Below, in pieces: positions 18,451 through 26,080 of a stretch of 64,000 nt of DNA (position 1 is its first letter; the number at the start of each line of letters is the position of its first letter). Below the pieces are notes generated by a model that worked only from the letters and a program-made list of their open reading frames with translations, ran no database searches and had not been told where the DNA came from. The translations under genes and the position numbers were made by a program. The stretch is from Armatimonadota bacterium (GTDB lineage Bacteria > Armatimonadota > Fimbriimonadia > Fimbriimonadales > Fimbriimonadaceae): positions 1 to 64,000 of the forward strand of contig JACRPN010000011.1 in NCBI GenBank assembly GCA_016223145.1. Reading direction: 5' to 3'.

Positions 18451-19566
18451 GTGACCCCGCGCGAACGGTTCATTTCTGCACTTGAGAGAAGGCCCTATGC
18501 CGGCCGGGTGCCCCACTTTGAGCTCGTTTTTTTTCTGACCATGGAGGCGTTCGGCAAGGTCCACCCCAGCCACCGCTACTACGAACAATGGCACCAAATG
18601 TCGGAAGCCGAGCGCGAAATGCACCGCAAGGACATGGCTCAGCTCTTCGTGGACACCGCCGAGCGCTTCGAGCACGACGCGATCTTCGTCCACCCCAACC
18701 CCGGCGGCGTCGCCGAGGAGATTCGGCTGCTCGACGCGATCCGAGACATCGATGGCGGCAAGTACTTCCTGATGATGCACGGCGACCCGACCTACGCCAT
18801 CCCCAGCGGCGCGCAGATGGAGGAGATGAGCGTGCGCATGAACGAGGACCCCGAGGCGGTCGAGAAAGACGCGCAGCGGAGCCTGGACTGGCACCTGAAG
18901 CGGGCCGACCGGCTGGCGGCCCACGGGGTGCTGGATGGCTTCGCGCTGTGCTCGGATTACTGCTTCAATTCGGGGTGCTTTCTGCCGATGCCGTGGTTCG
19001 ACCGGTTCGTGACGCCGTACCTGCACGCGAGCTACCGGGAGTATCGGGATCGGGGGTTCTACGTGACCAAGCACACGGACGGCAACATCATGCCGATCCT
19101 GGACCGGTTGGTGCCTTCGGGGATTTCGGATTGCGGATTGCGGATTGCGGATTCTGGGACCAGCGAGCCCGGAGCCGAAAGGAACCGAGGCGATGGGTCC
19201 GGAACGCACTCGATACCAGGCGGGAGCAAAGTCTCCGAACCCAATCCGAAATCCGAAATCCGCAGTCCGAAATCATCTGCCCTTCCCCACGCCCTCCATT
19301 CCCTCGACCCCCAGGGCGGGGTGGACATGGCGGAGGTGGTACGGCTCGTGGGCGACCAGGTGTGCCTCTGCGGCAACGTGGACTGCGGGAAGCTGCAGAC
19401 CGGCACCGACGAAGAGTGCATCGAGTCGGCGCGGTACGCCCTGTTGCAAGGAATGAAGGCTCCTGGCTACATCTTCAGCACCAGCAACTGCATCTACACG
19501 GGCATGGAGCTGGAAAGGTACGAACTGGTAAGGCAGGTTTGGCTGCGGGAGGGGAGTAGGTGCTAG
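18451..19566 (+). CDS. uroporphyrinogen decarboxylase (URO-D) family protein with an in-frame repeat insertion
   Basis: 371 residues from GTG 18451 (MTPRERFISALERR, the usual opening of this family). CACAAT lies six bases upstream, so it is possibly leaderless. It is closer to the corrinoid-methyltransferase-like and uncharacterised URO-D branch than to HemE, because the HemE RQAGR motif is absent. Family-like blocks: SDYCFNSGCFLPMPWFD, VTKHTDGNIMPILDRLV, LHSLDPQGGVDMAEV and LCGNVDCGKLQTGT. Between LVPSGI and HALHSLDP about 56 residues of low complexity are inserted (19123-19290), made of GGATTGC repeats and their reverse-complement arm. Activity unknown. Confidence 0.85.
   Translation: MTPRERFISALERRPYAGRVPHFELVFFLTMEAFGKVHPSHRYYEQWHQMSEAEREMHRKDMAQLFVDTAERFEHDAIFVHPNPGGVAEEIRLLDAIRDIDGGKYFLMMHGDPTYAIPSGAQMEEMSVRMNEDPEAVEKDAQRSLDWHLKRADRLAAHGVLDGFALCSDYCFNSGCFLPMPWFDRFVTPYLHASYREYRDRGFYVTKHTDGNIMPILDRLVPSGISDCGLRIADSGTSEPGAERNRGDGSGTHSIPGGSKVSEPNPKSEIRSPKSSALPHALHSLDPQGGVDMAEVVRLVGDQVCLCGNVDCGKLQTGTDEECIESARYALLQGMKAPGYIFSTSNCIYTGMELERYELVRQVWLREGSRC
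19123..19290. repeat. composite inverted repeat inserted in frame in the URO-D gene
   Basis: 168 bp (56 codons). The left arm has GGATTGC-type heptads (19128-19155) and the right arm CCGAAAT-type heptads (19243-19275) that are its reverse complement. No stop codon is present in the gene's frame. Confidence 0.75.
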
Positions 19567-19662
19567 GTGCTGGGCACTAGGTGTTTGGAACGGCGTTTCT
19601 CGCAAGGGCCAAAGCCCGGACGAGACCCTGCAGGGATTAAAGGAATACACCCAGGCTCTTGA

Positions 19663-19684
19663 CCACCTCTTGGTGGCTTGTTTT
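19663..19684 (+). terminator. possible weak terminator after the URO-D gene
   Basis: CCACC-TCTT-GGTGG hairpin followed by CTTGTTTT, about 97 bp after the stop. The stem is only 5 bp (7 with a flanking pair). The 19567-19660 spacer has TAGGTGCTGGGCACTAGG-like short repeats. Confidence 0.35.
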
Positions 19685-19722
19685 CAGCGCTGTGCCTTTG
19701 TGTGAGGTCCAGAGTAGCCTCT

Positions 19723-20916
19723 TCATGGGTGTCGATTGCCGCGCACCTGCTCGACCGCCAAGAGCACCCTTCGCGCCGCTTCCTCGGCCTCTTCGACCGT
19801 GGTATTGCGGCCAAAGGTGAATCGAAGGCCTTCGTTCGCTTCCACTTCGGAATAGCCACAGGCGAGCAGAACGTGGCTAGGCTCCAGGCTGCCGGCGCTG
19901 CATGCGGCGCCGCTGCTGGCCGAGACCCCCAGCCGATCCAGTACGATCAGCAAGGATTCGGCAGAGCACCCTTCGAAGCGAAGATGAGAGTGCCCGTCTA
20001 GTCTCGGGTTTCTCTTGGGGACGGAGAAGACGAGCCCGGCGGGCCGCTCGCGAGCCAAAGCCGCTTCGAACGCACAGCGAGCTTCTGACTGTGCCTTTGA
20101 GTCCCGATCACGGTATGCCTTGACCGCTGCCCCGAAGCCGACGATCCCCGCCACGTTTTCGGTGCCCGCCCTCATTTCACGTTCCTGCCCGCCTCCTGGC
20201 AAGACAGGCTTGACCTTGGCGCCTCCGCGAACGACAAGGGCGCCCACTCCCTTCGGCCCGTTGACCTTGTGGGCCGAAACGGCAATCATGTCGGCGCAAT
20301 TTACTTCTGAGTAATCCACCGTGAGGAAGGTCTGGACGGCGTCGGAAAAGAACAGCGCTCCCGCGTTTCGAGCCAATCTCGCAATGTCCGAAATGGGTGC
20401 AAGAGTCCCTAATTCGTTGTTGGCGTGCATCGCCGAGACGAGCAAGGTGTCTTCTCGGATCAGGTCCGCCAAAACCGACAGGTCGGGCGTTGCATATCGG
20501 TCGACGGGACACGTGAGCACCTGGCAGCCCAGCCTCTCAAGCATCGGCCGGGCGTGGCGCACGCAATGATGCTCCGCCGCTCCGAGCAGAATCGTGTTTC
20601 GCTTTGGGCTCTCGTTGGCGAGGGCGGCACCGATGATCGCGAGGTTGCAGGCTTCAGTGCCGCTCGAGGTGAACACCACCTCGCCGAACAGGCAACCAAG
20701 AGCCTCGCTAAGGGTCTCTCTCGCCTCATCAACCGCCTGCCTCGCCCTCCGGCCCTCCGCGTGGAGGCTGCTCGGATTGCCAAAGAACCCTATTCCCTCT
20801 TGTCCTTTCGTCCCTCCGTCCCCGTGTCCCTCTTCCCCCAGCCACGGCAACATCGCCTCGCGCGCCGCAGGATGAAGCGGCGTGGTAGCGGCATGGTCGA
20901 GGTAGATGCGGTGCAA
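19723..20916 (-). CDS. cysteine desulfurase (NifS/IscS type)
   Basis: About 397 residues. A class V PLP aminotransferase that mobilises sulfur from cysteine for Fe-S clusters and thio-modifications. Blocks: YLDHAATTPLHP at the N-terminus, TSSGTEACNLAI, AAEHHCVRH, HANNELGTL, DAVQTF, SAHKVNGPKGVGAL with the PLP Lys, and the active-site loop SSGAACSAG with its Cys. The TTG at 20916 (LHRIYLDHAA), with GGAGC upstream, is the likely start; the frame continues into a palindromic repeat farther up and is not used. A 15-residue insertion (GEEGHGDGGTKGQEGIGFFGNP instead of the usual tight loop) comes from repeat-like DNA at about 20788-20832. Confidence 0.9.
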   Translation of the reverse strand: MHRIYLDHAATTPLHPAAREAMLPWLGEEGHGDGGTKGQEGIGFFGNPSSLHAEGRRARQAVDEARETLSEALGCLFGEVVFTSSGTEACNLAIIGAALANESPKRNTILLGAAEHHCVRHARPMLERLGCQVLTCPVDRYATPDLSVLADLIREDTLLVSAMHANNELGTLAPISDIARLARNAGALFFSDAVQTFLTVDYSEVNCADMIAVSAHKVNGPKGVGALVVRGGAKVKPVLPGGGQEREMRAGTENVAGIVGFGAAVKAYRDRDSKAQSEARCAFEAALARERPAGLVFSVPKRNPRLDGHSHLRFEGCSAESLLIVLDRLGVSASSGAACSAGSLEPSHVLLACGYSEVEANEGLRFTFGRNTTVEEAEEAARRVLLAVEQVRGNRHP

Positions 20917-20955
20917 TGTGGCTCCATTTTGGACCGGATTCAGAACTACCCTCTT

Positions 20956-21082
20956 GGACTGCGGCGACTTGTCGCCGCTTTTCACTAGGCGGACTCGACC
21001 TCTGTCTCGAACACGTCGCTCCATGCGGCGGCAAGCGCCGAAAGGTCGGCTGGTTCAAAGCGGCGACAAGTCGCCGCAGTCC
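20956..21082. repeat. REPIN-like pair of inverted palindromes
   Basis: Two 23-bp units in inverted orientation (20956-20978 and 21060-21082) share GGACTGCGGCGACTTGTCGC-type sequence, and each is itself palindromic (GCGGCGAC-TT-GTCGCCGC). They lie in the divergent spacer between the cysteine desulfurase and the DUF4434-like gene. This is the arrangement of REPIN/BIME elements. No RAYT transposase is in the window. Confidence 0.7.
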
Positions 21083-21119
21083 AAACGGGCACAAGACCTC
21101 AAACGGGGATAATCTCACC

Positions 21120-22031
21120 ATGCCCTGCAAGCCGCGCATTACAGGAACCTTTCTCGACGAGATCACCCATGATATTCCCTCCCAAAACTGGGGGGTCGAG
21201 GATTGGCGAAGGGAGTTCGCGCTCTACCGAAAGATCGGCATCGACACCGCGATCATCATTCGTGCCGGCTATCAGAACAAGTGCATCTTCCCGTCGAAGA
21301 CGATCCCCAACCTGCTGCCGGTCTACGACGATCTCGGACAGGTCTTCTTCGATCTGGCTGGGGAGTTCGGGATCACGCTCTACTTCGGACTCTATGACTC
21401 GGGTTTCCACTGGCTGCGCGGCGCCTGGTGGAACGAAGTCGAGGTCAACAAGGCGTTCATCGAAGAGGCTGCGTCTCGATACGGCGACAGAAAGGCGTTT
21501 GGCGGTTGGTACATTTGTCACGAAACGAGCAGGAATGACCTTAACATCATTGATCTATTCAACGCTCTTTCCTTGGCATGCCGCGCCGCGAAAGACGTGC
21601 CGGTTCTGATCTCTCCCTTCCCGCAAGGCGCCAAGCAGTTCTCTGGCTCGAGCGTAATGTCCCTCGAAGAGTCGCTCGATCACTGGAACCGCATCTTCTC
21701 GGAAACCAAGGGTTCCATTGATATCTGCGCCTTTCAAGATGGCCAAATCCACTATCAGGAGCTTCCCAGATTCCATGAGGGGATCTCTGAGCTTGGACTG
21801 AAGTACGGTGTGAGGATTTGGTCGAACGTCGAGACGTTCGACCGTGACATGCCGATCAAGTTCCCACCGGCCGACTGGCGCCACCTCCGGTTCAAACTGG
21901 AAGCGGCGGCTCAAACAGCCGAGAAGATCGTCACCTTCGAATTCCCGCACTTCATGTCGCCGCACAGCATGTGGCCCTCCGCCGGGAAGCTATATGAGCG
22001 GTATGAGGAGTTTGTGGGGCTATTGAAATGA
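21120..22031 (+). CDS. DUF4434-like TIM-barrel protein
   Basis: 303 residues, cytosolic. Blocks: ITGTFLDEITHDIPSQNWG, TAIIIRAGYQNKCIFPSKTI, YFGLYDSGFHWL, GGWYICHETSR and DICAFQDGQIHYQE. These resemble the DUF4434/DUF5109 glycosidase-like barrel, with Glu and Asp in likely catalytic strands. The start is ATG 21120, with GATAAT exactly six bases upstream and no Shine-Dalgarno, one of the clearest leaderless-type starts. A carbohydrate substrate is plausible but not shown. Confidence 0.75.
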   Translation: MPCKPRITGTFLDEITHDIPSQNWGVEDWRREFALYRKIGIDTAIIIRAGYQNKCIFPSKTIPNLLPVYDDLGQVFFDLAGEFGITLYFGLYDSGFHWLRGAWWNEVEVNKAFIEEAASRYGDRKAFGGWYICHETSRNDLNIIDLFNALSLACRAAKDVPVLISPFPQGAKQFSGSSVMSLEESLDHWNRIFSETKGSIDICAFQDGQIHYQELPRFHEGISELGLKYGVRIWSNVETFDRDMPIKFPPADWRHLRFKLEAAAQTAEKIVTFEFPHFMSPHSMWPSAGKLYERYEEFVGLLK

Positions 22032-22076
22032 AAATAGGACATATAAGTCCCATGAGACCTATACGTCCTATTCCGG
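22032..22076. repeat. short inverted-repeat patch (ATAGGAC/GTCCTAT)
   Basis: ATAGGACATATAAGTCCCAT and ACCTATACGTCCTAT form imperfect arms. A related patch (TATAAGTC/GACTTATA) lies at 34277-34311. Confidence 0.55.
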
Positions 22077-22089
22077 GAGAAGCACAAAC

Positions 22090-22353
22090 CTACTTCTTCG
22101 GCGTCGCGATGCTCTCGGCTTTCTTGGCGTACTTCACGGGGTCGGACTTGAAGCTCTCCGGGCACCCGCCACAACAGAAGAAGTACCTTCGGCCCTTGTA
22201 GTCGGCGTACATCCCGGCTTTGGTGGCCTTGGCGATGTCCACAGTGCTGTTGGTCATGACGGCGCAGTGAATCTTGGTGGGCGCGGGCTTGGCTTTTTGG
22301 GCGAAAGCGCCGACGGACAGCGCAGCGAGAGCAATCAAAGTGAGCGATTTCAT
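22090..22353 (-). CDS. secreted YHS-domain protein
   Basis: 87 residues. Signal peptide ends near GAFAQK (about residue 19). The mature part has HCAVMTNSTVDIAKATKAGM and YADYKGRRYFFCCGGCPESF, the YHS/TRASH-like metal-binding fold with a Cys-Cys-x2-Cys set and a DPVKYAKKAE tail. Such domains bind Cu or other soft metals. An upstream Cys is in HCAVM. The metal is not known. Monocistronic between convergent and divergent neighbours. Confidence 0.85.
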   Translation of the reverse strand: MKSLTLIALAALSVGAFAQKAKPAPTKIHCAVMTNSTVDIAKATKAGMYADYKGRRYFFCCGGCPESFKSDPVKYAKKAESIATPKK

Positions 22354-22467
22354 TGGAACAACGGTCTCCTGTAAGGCGCCGGACCTGCCGTTTCCGGCGA
22401 TCCCGCTTCTTGGATTCTAACGAACGAACGGATGCCCGAGTTCCATGCCAGGAGTAGACTGGTCCCA

Positions 22468-23433
22468 TTGGAGCGCCTGACCATCCTCCATACGAACGAC
22501 CTGCACGGCGCGCTCACGCCCGAGAATGCCGCACGGATTCGGGAACTGAAAGAGGCCCACGCGCCTTGCCTCTATTTTGATTCGGGAGACTGCATCAAGG
22601 CTGGAAACCTCGCGATCCCCCTAAGGCAAGAGCGGGCCTGGGCGCTTCTCGCGCAGGCAGGCTGCGACGCGAGCACCCTGGGCAATCGCGAGAGCCACCC
22701 CCTGGAGTCGGCGTTTCAGTCCAAACTTGCAGGGGCTCGGCATCCGATCATCGTCTCAAATGTGAGACGAAAGGACGCAAAGGGACAAAGGGACGGAGCG
22801 ACGGGAACCTCCCCTCCGAATCACCGACTCACCAACTCATCCTCTCCCCATCCCCATATCTCCTCATCTCATCACCCCTTCCCTGGCACTGTGATCTTCG
22901 ATAGGGCCGGCATCCGGGTGGGCGTCATCGGAGTGATGGTGCCGATGGTGACCGAGCGGATGAAGACGGCGTTCGCCAGCGCCTATCTGTGGGATAACCC
23001 GATTGAAGCCGTCAAGAGAGAGCTGGCGACCTTGATCTGTAACTCCAAGGGCCCTGCCCCAGGACGCCAAATGGATGCCTCCGCCCCTTCCGGGGTGGAG
23101 GCTTTGAAGCAGGACACCGGCGAAGACAGCTCCCACCCCGGAAGGGGCGGGGGCATCCCAATGTCGGCGACGCGCAACGTCTTCGAGAAGGGGAGCCCTC
23201 CAGACCTCTTCATCGCCCTCACGCACATCGGGATCACCCAAGATCGCCGGCTGGCCGAGGCATGTCCCGAACTGGATCTGATCCTCGGCGGCCACAGCCA
23301 CACGGTGCTCGAGCAGCCGGAACGGATCGGAACGACCTGGATCTGCCAAGGCGGCTCGCATGGGCGGTACGTTGGGAGATATGTTTGGGACTCAGAGTCA
23401 GGGCTGGCCGAAGCAGAGTTACTCGCACTGTAG
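22468..23433 (+). CDS. 5'-nucleotidase-like metallophosphoesterase with two in-frame repeat insertions
   Basis: About 321 residues from the TTG at 22468 (MERLTILHTNDLHG), chosen because TAGACT lies seven bases upstream; an ATG at 22432 is the alternative. Dimetal phosphoesterase motifs: HTNDLHG, FDSGDCIKAG, GNRES, LTHIG and GGHSH. The usual GNHEFD is GNRES, so one metal His is Arg and activity is doubtful. No signal peptide and no C-terminal 5'-nucleotidase domain. Two repeat-derived inserts: a Ser/His/Pro-rich stretch (22765-22881) and a Gly/Pro-rich palindrome (23073-23158). Confidence 0.8.
   Translation: MERLTILHTNDLHGALTPENAARIRELKEAHAPCLYFDSGDCIKAGNLAIPLRQERAWALLAQAGCDASTLGNRESHPLESAFQSKLAGARHPIIVSNVRRKDAKGQRDGATGTSPPNHRLTNSSSPHPHISSSHHPFPGTVIFDRAGIRVGVIGVMVPMVTERMKTAFASAYLWDNPIEAVKRELATLICNSKGPAPGRQMDASAPSGVEALKQDTGEDSSHPGRGGGIPMSATRNVFEKGSPPDLFIALTHIGITQDRRLAEACPELDLILGGHSHTVLEQPERIGTTWICQGGSHGRYVGRYVWDSESGLAEAELLAL
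22765..22881. repeat. short-repeat insertion in the metallophosphoesterase gene
   Basis: AAAGGACGCAAAGGGACAAA-type units and then CACCGACTCACCAACTCATC and CATATCTCCTCATCTCATC units, encoding GQRDGATGTSPPNHRLTNSS and a His/Ser-rich run. The insertion keeps the frame. Confidence 0.6.
23073..23158. repeat. palindromic element in frame in the metallophosphoesterase gene
   Basis: The arms 23073-23103 and 23128-23158 are reverse complements at 28 of 31 positions (core CCGCCCCTTCCGGGGTGG). The 24-bp centre and the arms are translated without a stop between LICNSKGPAP and SATRNVFEKG. Confidence 0.8.
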
Positions 23434-23494
23434 GTGAGCCTGGGCGCAATCACTGCTTCCACCCCTCACCGTCTCTCCATGAAACTTCATCCAA

Positions 23495-23568
23495 GGCAGA
23501 CTGAGAGTCTGCCCCACAGTTCCTCCGTCCCTAGGTCCCTAAGCTCCAACTCGGCAGACTGAGAGTCT
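23495..23568. repeat. dispersed palindrome, two copies
   Basis: GGCAGACTGAGAGTCTGCC lies at 23495-23513 and is partly repeated at 23553-23568. A third copy with the same flank (CCCCAC) is at 45931-45953. From 23434 to 23660 the spacer is otherwise CCCTTTCTCCCTATCACCC-type repeats and holds no gene. Confidence 0.7.
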
Positions 23569-23660
23569 CTCCAGCGCTTCACCCTCATGCACCCTATCAC
23601 CCTTTCTCCCTATCACCCTTTCTCCCTATCACCGTCTCACCCGCTCATCCTCCCTTCCCC

Positions 23661-23689
23661 TTGACTCCAGCCCGCCAATCGGGTATAGT
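23661..23689 (+). promoter_or_regulatory. promoter of the ribosomal protein cluster
   Basis: TTGACT (23661-23666), 17 bp, TATAGT (23684-23689): close to the sigma70 consensus. The predicted leader is about 90 nt before S14. This shows the spc-type cluster starts at S14 in this genome. Confidence 0.75.
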
Positions 23690-23696
23690 CCCGTTC

Positions 23697-23784
23697 CGGT
23701 CTCCGGGCGAATGCCCCGAACCGAAAACTAAGCCACGGGCAAGGTGCGGCGAGCCGCAGACCTACCCGGGAACGGCGGGTGAAT
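23697..23784 (+). promoter_or_regulatory. possible structured leader of the ribosomal cluster
   Basis: The leader has GGGC-GAAT-GCCC (23705-23716), TGCGG-CGAG-CCGCA (23745-23758) flanked by AGG/ACCT, and a CCCGGG...GGCGGG 3' part. GGTC near 23699 and GACC near 23759 could close a multibranch structure. It does not match a ribosomal-protein leader or riboswitch class I can name. Autogenous control by a ribosomal protein is a guess. Confidence 0.3.
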
Positions 23785-23970
23785 ATGGCAAAACAGTGCT
23801 TGATCATTAAGCAACAGCGCAAGCCCAGGTACAAGGTGCGCGATTATAACCGCTGCAGCATATGCGGCAGGCCCCACGGCTATTTCCGTTACTTCGGCGT
23901 CTGCCGAATCTGCCTGCGCGAACTCGCCCACAAGGGCGTTCTGCCTGGAGTCAAGAAGTCCTCATGGTAG
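23785..23970 (+). CDS. rpsZ: 30S ribosomal protein S14, zinc type
   Basis: 61 residues, the usual size of the zinc-binding form. Zinc ligands in [11 protein letters not shown] and [10 protein letters not shown], end GVKKSSW. Start MAKQCLI at 23785; the GTG six bases before it would only add MN. It is the first gene of the cluster, directly after the promoter. L14, L24 and L5, which normally precede S14, are not upstream. The following spacer (23970-24060) is a CAGGTT-type repeat element. Confidence 0.96.
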   Translation: MAKQCLIIKQQRKPRYKVRDYNRCSICGRPHGYFRYFGVCRICLRELAHKGVLPGVKKSSW

Positions 23971-23974
23971 GAAG

Positions 23975-24062
23975 CCGGTAATCAGGTTGCCAGGTTTTCA
24001 GGTTGCGCGGGACCATTCCGAGCCTGAACACCGAATACCAAGAACCTGAACACCCGCTAGTG
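23975..24062. repeat. composite repeat (CAGGTT/AACCTG) between S14 and S8
   Basis: The left arm ATCAGGTTGCCAGGTTTTCA and right arm AAGAACCTGAACACCC are reverse-complement units around a short middle. Same family as 28322-28545, 34757-34840 and 37111-37262. Confidence 0.65.
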
Positions 24063-24072
24063 GAGTGAATAT

Positions 24073-24465
24073 ATGCACAGCGATCCCATTGCCGACCTAT
24101 TAACGCGCATCCGCAACGGCGTCTTGGCCAAGTTGCCCACCGTGGACTGCCCCCAGAGCAAGCTCAAGCTCGAGATCGTGAAGATCCTCCAGGCGGAGGG
24201 CTTCATCAAGGGCTACGAGACGTCCACCGAATCCAAGTTTCCGAATCTGCGCATCCATCTGCGCTACGACAACCGCAAGCCTTTGATCCGATCGATCAAG
24301 CGCGTGAGCAAGCCGGGCCTACGCGTCTATAAGCCCGTCGACGAGCTCACTGCACGGCGCAGCGGTTTGGCCACGCGCATCATTTCGACCAGCCAAGGAG
24401 TCATGACCGACCGCGAGGCTCGCAAACGCCATATCGGCGGCGAGATCCTCTGCGAGGTCTGGTAA
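24073..24465 (+). CDS. rpsH: 30S ribosomal protein S8
   Basis: 130 residues. Starts MHSDPIADLLTRIRNG and ends with the S8 signature STSQGVMTDREARKRHIGGE. It binds the central domain of 16S rRNA. GGAG nine bases before the ATG is the ribosome-binding site. Confidence 0.97.
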   Translation: MHSDPIADLLTRIRNGVLAKLPTVDCPQSKLKLEIVKILQAEGFIKGYETSTESKFPNLRIHLRYDNRKPLIRSIKRVSKPGLRVYKPVDELTARRSGLATRIISTSQGVMTDREARKRHIGGEILCEVW

Positions 24466-24477
24466 GGAGCAAGCACG

Positions 24478-25044
24478 ATGTCACGCATTGGACTTAAACC
24501 GATCTCCGTCCCCAGCGGCGTCACCGTGAACGTGGCGGCGGACAACGCCGTCAGCGTCAAGGGCCCCAAAGGAGAACTCAACGTCAACATCGATTCCCGA
24601 CTCTCCGTGAACCAGGACGAGGGCAAGCTGACCGTCGAGCGGCCGAACAACAGCCGCGAATGCCGGTCTTTCCACGGCCTGGCCCGAACGCTCATCAGCA
24701 ACTGCGTCGAGGGCGTCACCAAGGGACACAGCAAAACCCTTGAGATTCAGGGCGTCGGCTACCGTGTGCAGATGCAGGGCCAGGACCTGCTCCTGAACAT
24801 GGGGTACTCCCATCCGGTGGTCATCAAGGCCCGTCCGGGAATCCAGTTTGAACTCAACATCGACGAGCGGGCTCGTATTCAGCGCATCGTCGTCAACGGC
24901 ATCGACAAGGCGGCTGTAGGACAGGTGGCGGCGGACATTCGAAAGGTCCGCAAGCCCGATCCCTACAAGGGCAAGGGTATTCGGTACCTGGGCGAGGTCG
25001 TCAAGCTCAAGGCCGGCAAGCGCGCAGCGGCAGGTAAGAAGTAA
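24478..25044 (+). CDS. rplF: 50S ribosomal protein L6
   Basis: 188 residues (usual ~178-185). Starts MSRIGLKPISVPSGV; the typical end block RKPDPYKGKGIRYLGE is present. It binds 23S rRNA near the sarcin-ricin loop. 12 bp after S8 with AAGGAG as ribosome-binding site. Confidence 0.97.
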   Translation: MSRIGLKPISVPSGVTVNVAADNAVSVKGPKGELNVNIDSRLSVNQDEGKLTVERPNNSRECRSFHGLARTLISNCVEGVTKGHSKTLEIQGVGYRVQMQGQDLLLNMGYSHPVVIKARPGIQFELNIDERARIQRIVVNGIDKAAVGQVAADIRKVRKPDPYKGKGIRYLGEVVKLKAGKRAAAGKK

Positions 25045-25145
25045 GGAGAGGGTGAGCATGGTGAAAGGGTGAGAAGGGCGAGAATGACACCGGATTGAGT
25101 CCGGCAATTCTCACAATTCTCACAACTCTCACAACTCTCACAAGC
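25045..25145. repeat. composite repeat (GGTGAG/CTCACA) between L6 and L18
   Basis: The left arm has GGTGAGCATGGTGAAAGGGT and the right arm CAATTCTCACAATTCTCACA, 9-nt units. Same family at 33380-33475 and 56573-56662. Confidence 0.7.
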
Positions 25146-25151
25146 AAAGAA

Positions 25152-25505
25152 ATGGCAAAGAAAACGTTAGCTGAAAAAAGAGTCGCCAGGCACGTGCGGC
25201 TGCGTAAGAACCTCGCCGGCACGGCAGAGCGCCCGAGGATCTCGGTGTACAAGAGCATCAAGCACCTTTACGTGCAGGTGATCGACGACGCCACCGGCGT
25301 CACGATCTGCTCAGCGGGCACCCAAGAGAAGGACCTCAAGGCCGCCTGCAATACGGAGGGCGCCAAAAAGGTCGGCGCGGAGCTTGGCAAGCGAGCCAAA
25401 GCCAAAGGCGTCACCAAGGCCGTGTTCGATCGGGGTGGCAACCGCTACCACGGCGTGGTCGCGGCCCTTGCCGATAGCGCCCGAGAAGCAGGGTTGGAGT
25501 TTTAG
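25152..25505 (+). CDS. rplR: 50S ribosomal protein L18
   Basis: 117 residues. Blocks RLRKNLAGTAERPRISVYKS, HLYVQVIDD and FDRGGNRYHGVVAALADSAREAGL. It binds 5S rRNA. The frame opens at 25095, but that part translates the repeat, and MAKKTLAEKR at 25152 is the real start. Confidence 0.97.
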   Translation: MAKKTLAEKRVARHVRLRKNLAGTAERPRISVYKSIKHLYVQVIDDATGVTICSAGTQEKDLKAACNTEGAKKVGAELGKRAKAKGVTKAVFDRGGNRYHGVVAALADSAREAGLEF

Positions 25506-25507
25506 CC

Positions 25508-26080
25508 ATGAGAATGATGGGAAGGCTCAGTGGAAAGCGACAGAGCATGTCGACCGAGGGTCCGCAGTACGACGTCCGCGTCGTGCGCACCAACAAGGTG
25601 TTCAAGACCCACAAGGGAGGCAAGACCGCCTCTTGGTCGATTCTCGTGGTCGTCGGCGACAACAAGGGCAAGGTCGGCATCGGCCTTGGCAAGGCTCGCG
25701 GCATCCCCGACGCGATCCGAAAGGCTGAAGAGGCCGCCAAGAAAGCGATGGTACGCATCCCGATGATCAAGGAGAGCATCCCGCACGAGGTTCGTGCGGT
25801 TGCGGGAACTTCCGAAGTCATCCTTCGGCCCGCGAGCCCCGGTACCGGCGTCAAAGCCGGTGGCGCGGTCCGAGCCTGCCTCGAGGCTTGTGGCATCCAC
25901 AACGTGCTCAGCAAGACGCTCGGCAGCCGAAACCCGATCAACGTGGCCTATGCGACGATGAACTGCCTCACGCAACTCTCCATTCCGGAGCAGCACGCGG
26001 AGCTTCGCGGTCTCGACGTCGCCGAACTCGTGCCCTGGCTGGCGCGAGCCCGAAAGGAGGAAGCCGATGCTGCGTATTAA
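25508..26080 (+). CDS. rpsE: 30S ribosomal protein S5
   Basis: 190 residues. S5 core: KGGKTASWSILVVVGDNKGK, GLGKARGIPDAIRKAEEAAK, LRPASPGTGVKAGGAVRA, SRNPINVAYAT. It shapes the mRNA entry side and decoding accuracy. Two bases after L18, and it overlaps L30 by 14 bp. Confidence 0.97.
   Translation: MRMMGRLSGKRQSMSTEGPQYDVRVVRTNKVFKTHKGGKTASWSILVVVGDNKGKVGIGLGKARGIPDAIRKAEEAAKKAMVRIPMIKESIPHEVRAVAGTSEVILRPASPGTGVKAGGAVRACLEACGIHNVLSKTLGSRNPINVAYATMNCLTQLSIPEQHAELRGLDVAELVPWLARARKEEADAAY

Noticed and set aside
18451-19566. Assignment as HemE
   Set aside because: The HemE N-terminal RQAGR motif is missing and the blocks fit the methyltransferase-like or uncharacterised URO-D branch.
23697-23784. 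Cyclic-di-GMP riboswitch
   Set aside because: An AAGCCACGGG-like string is present but the paired stems and GNRA-receptor elements of class I are not.
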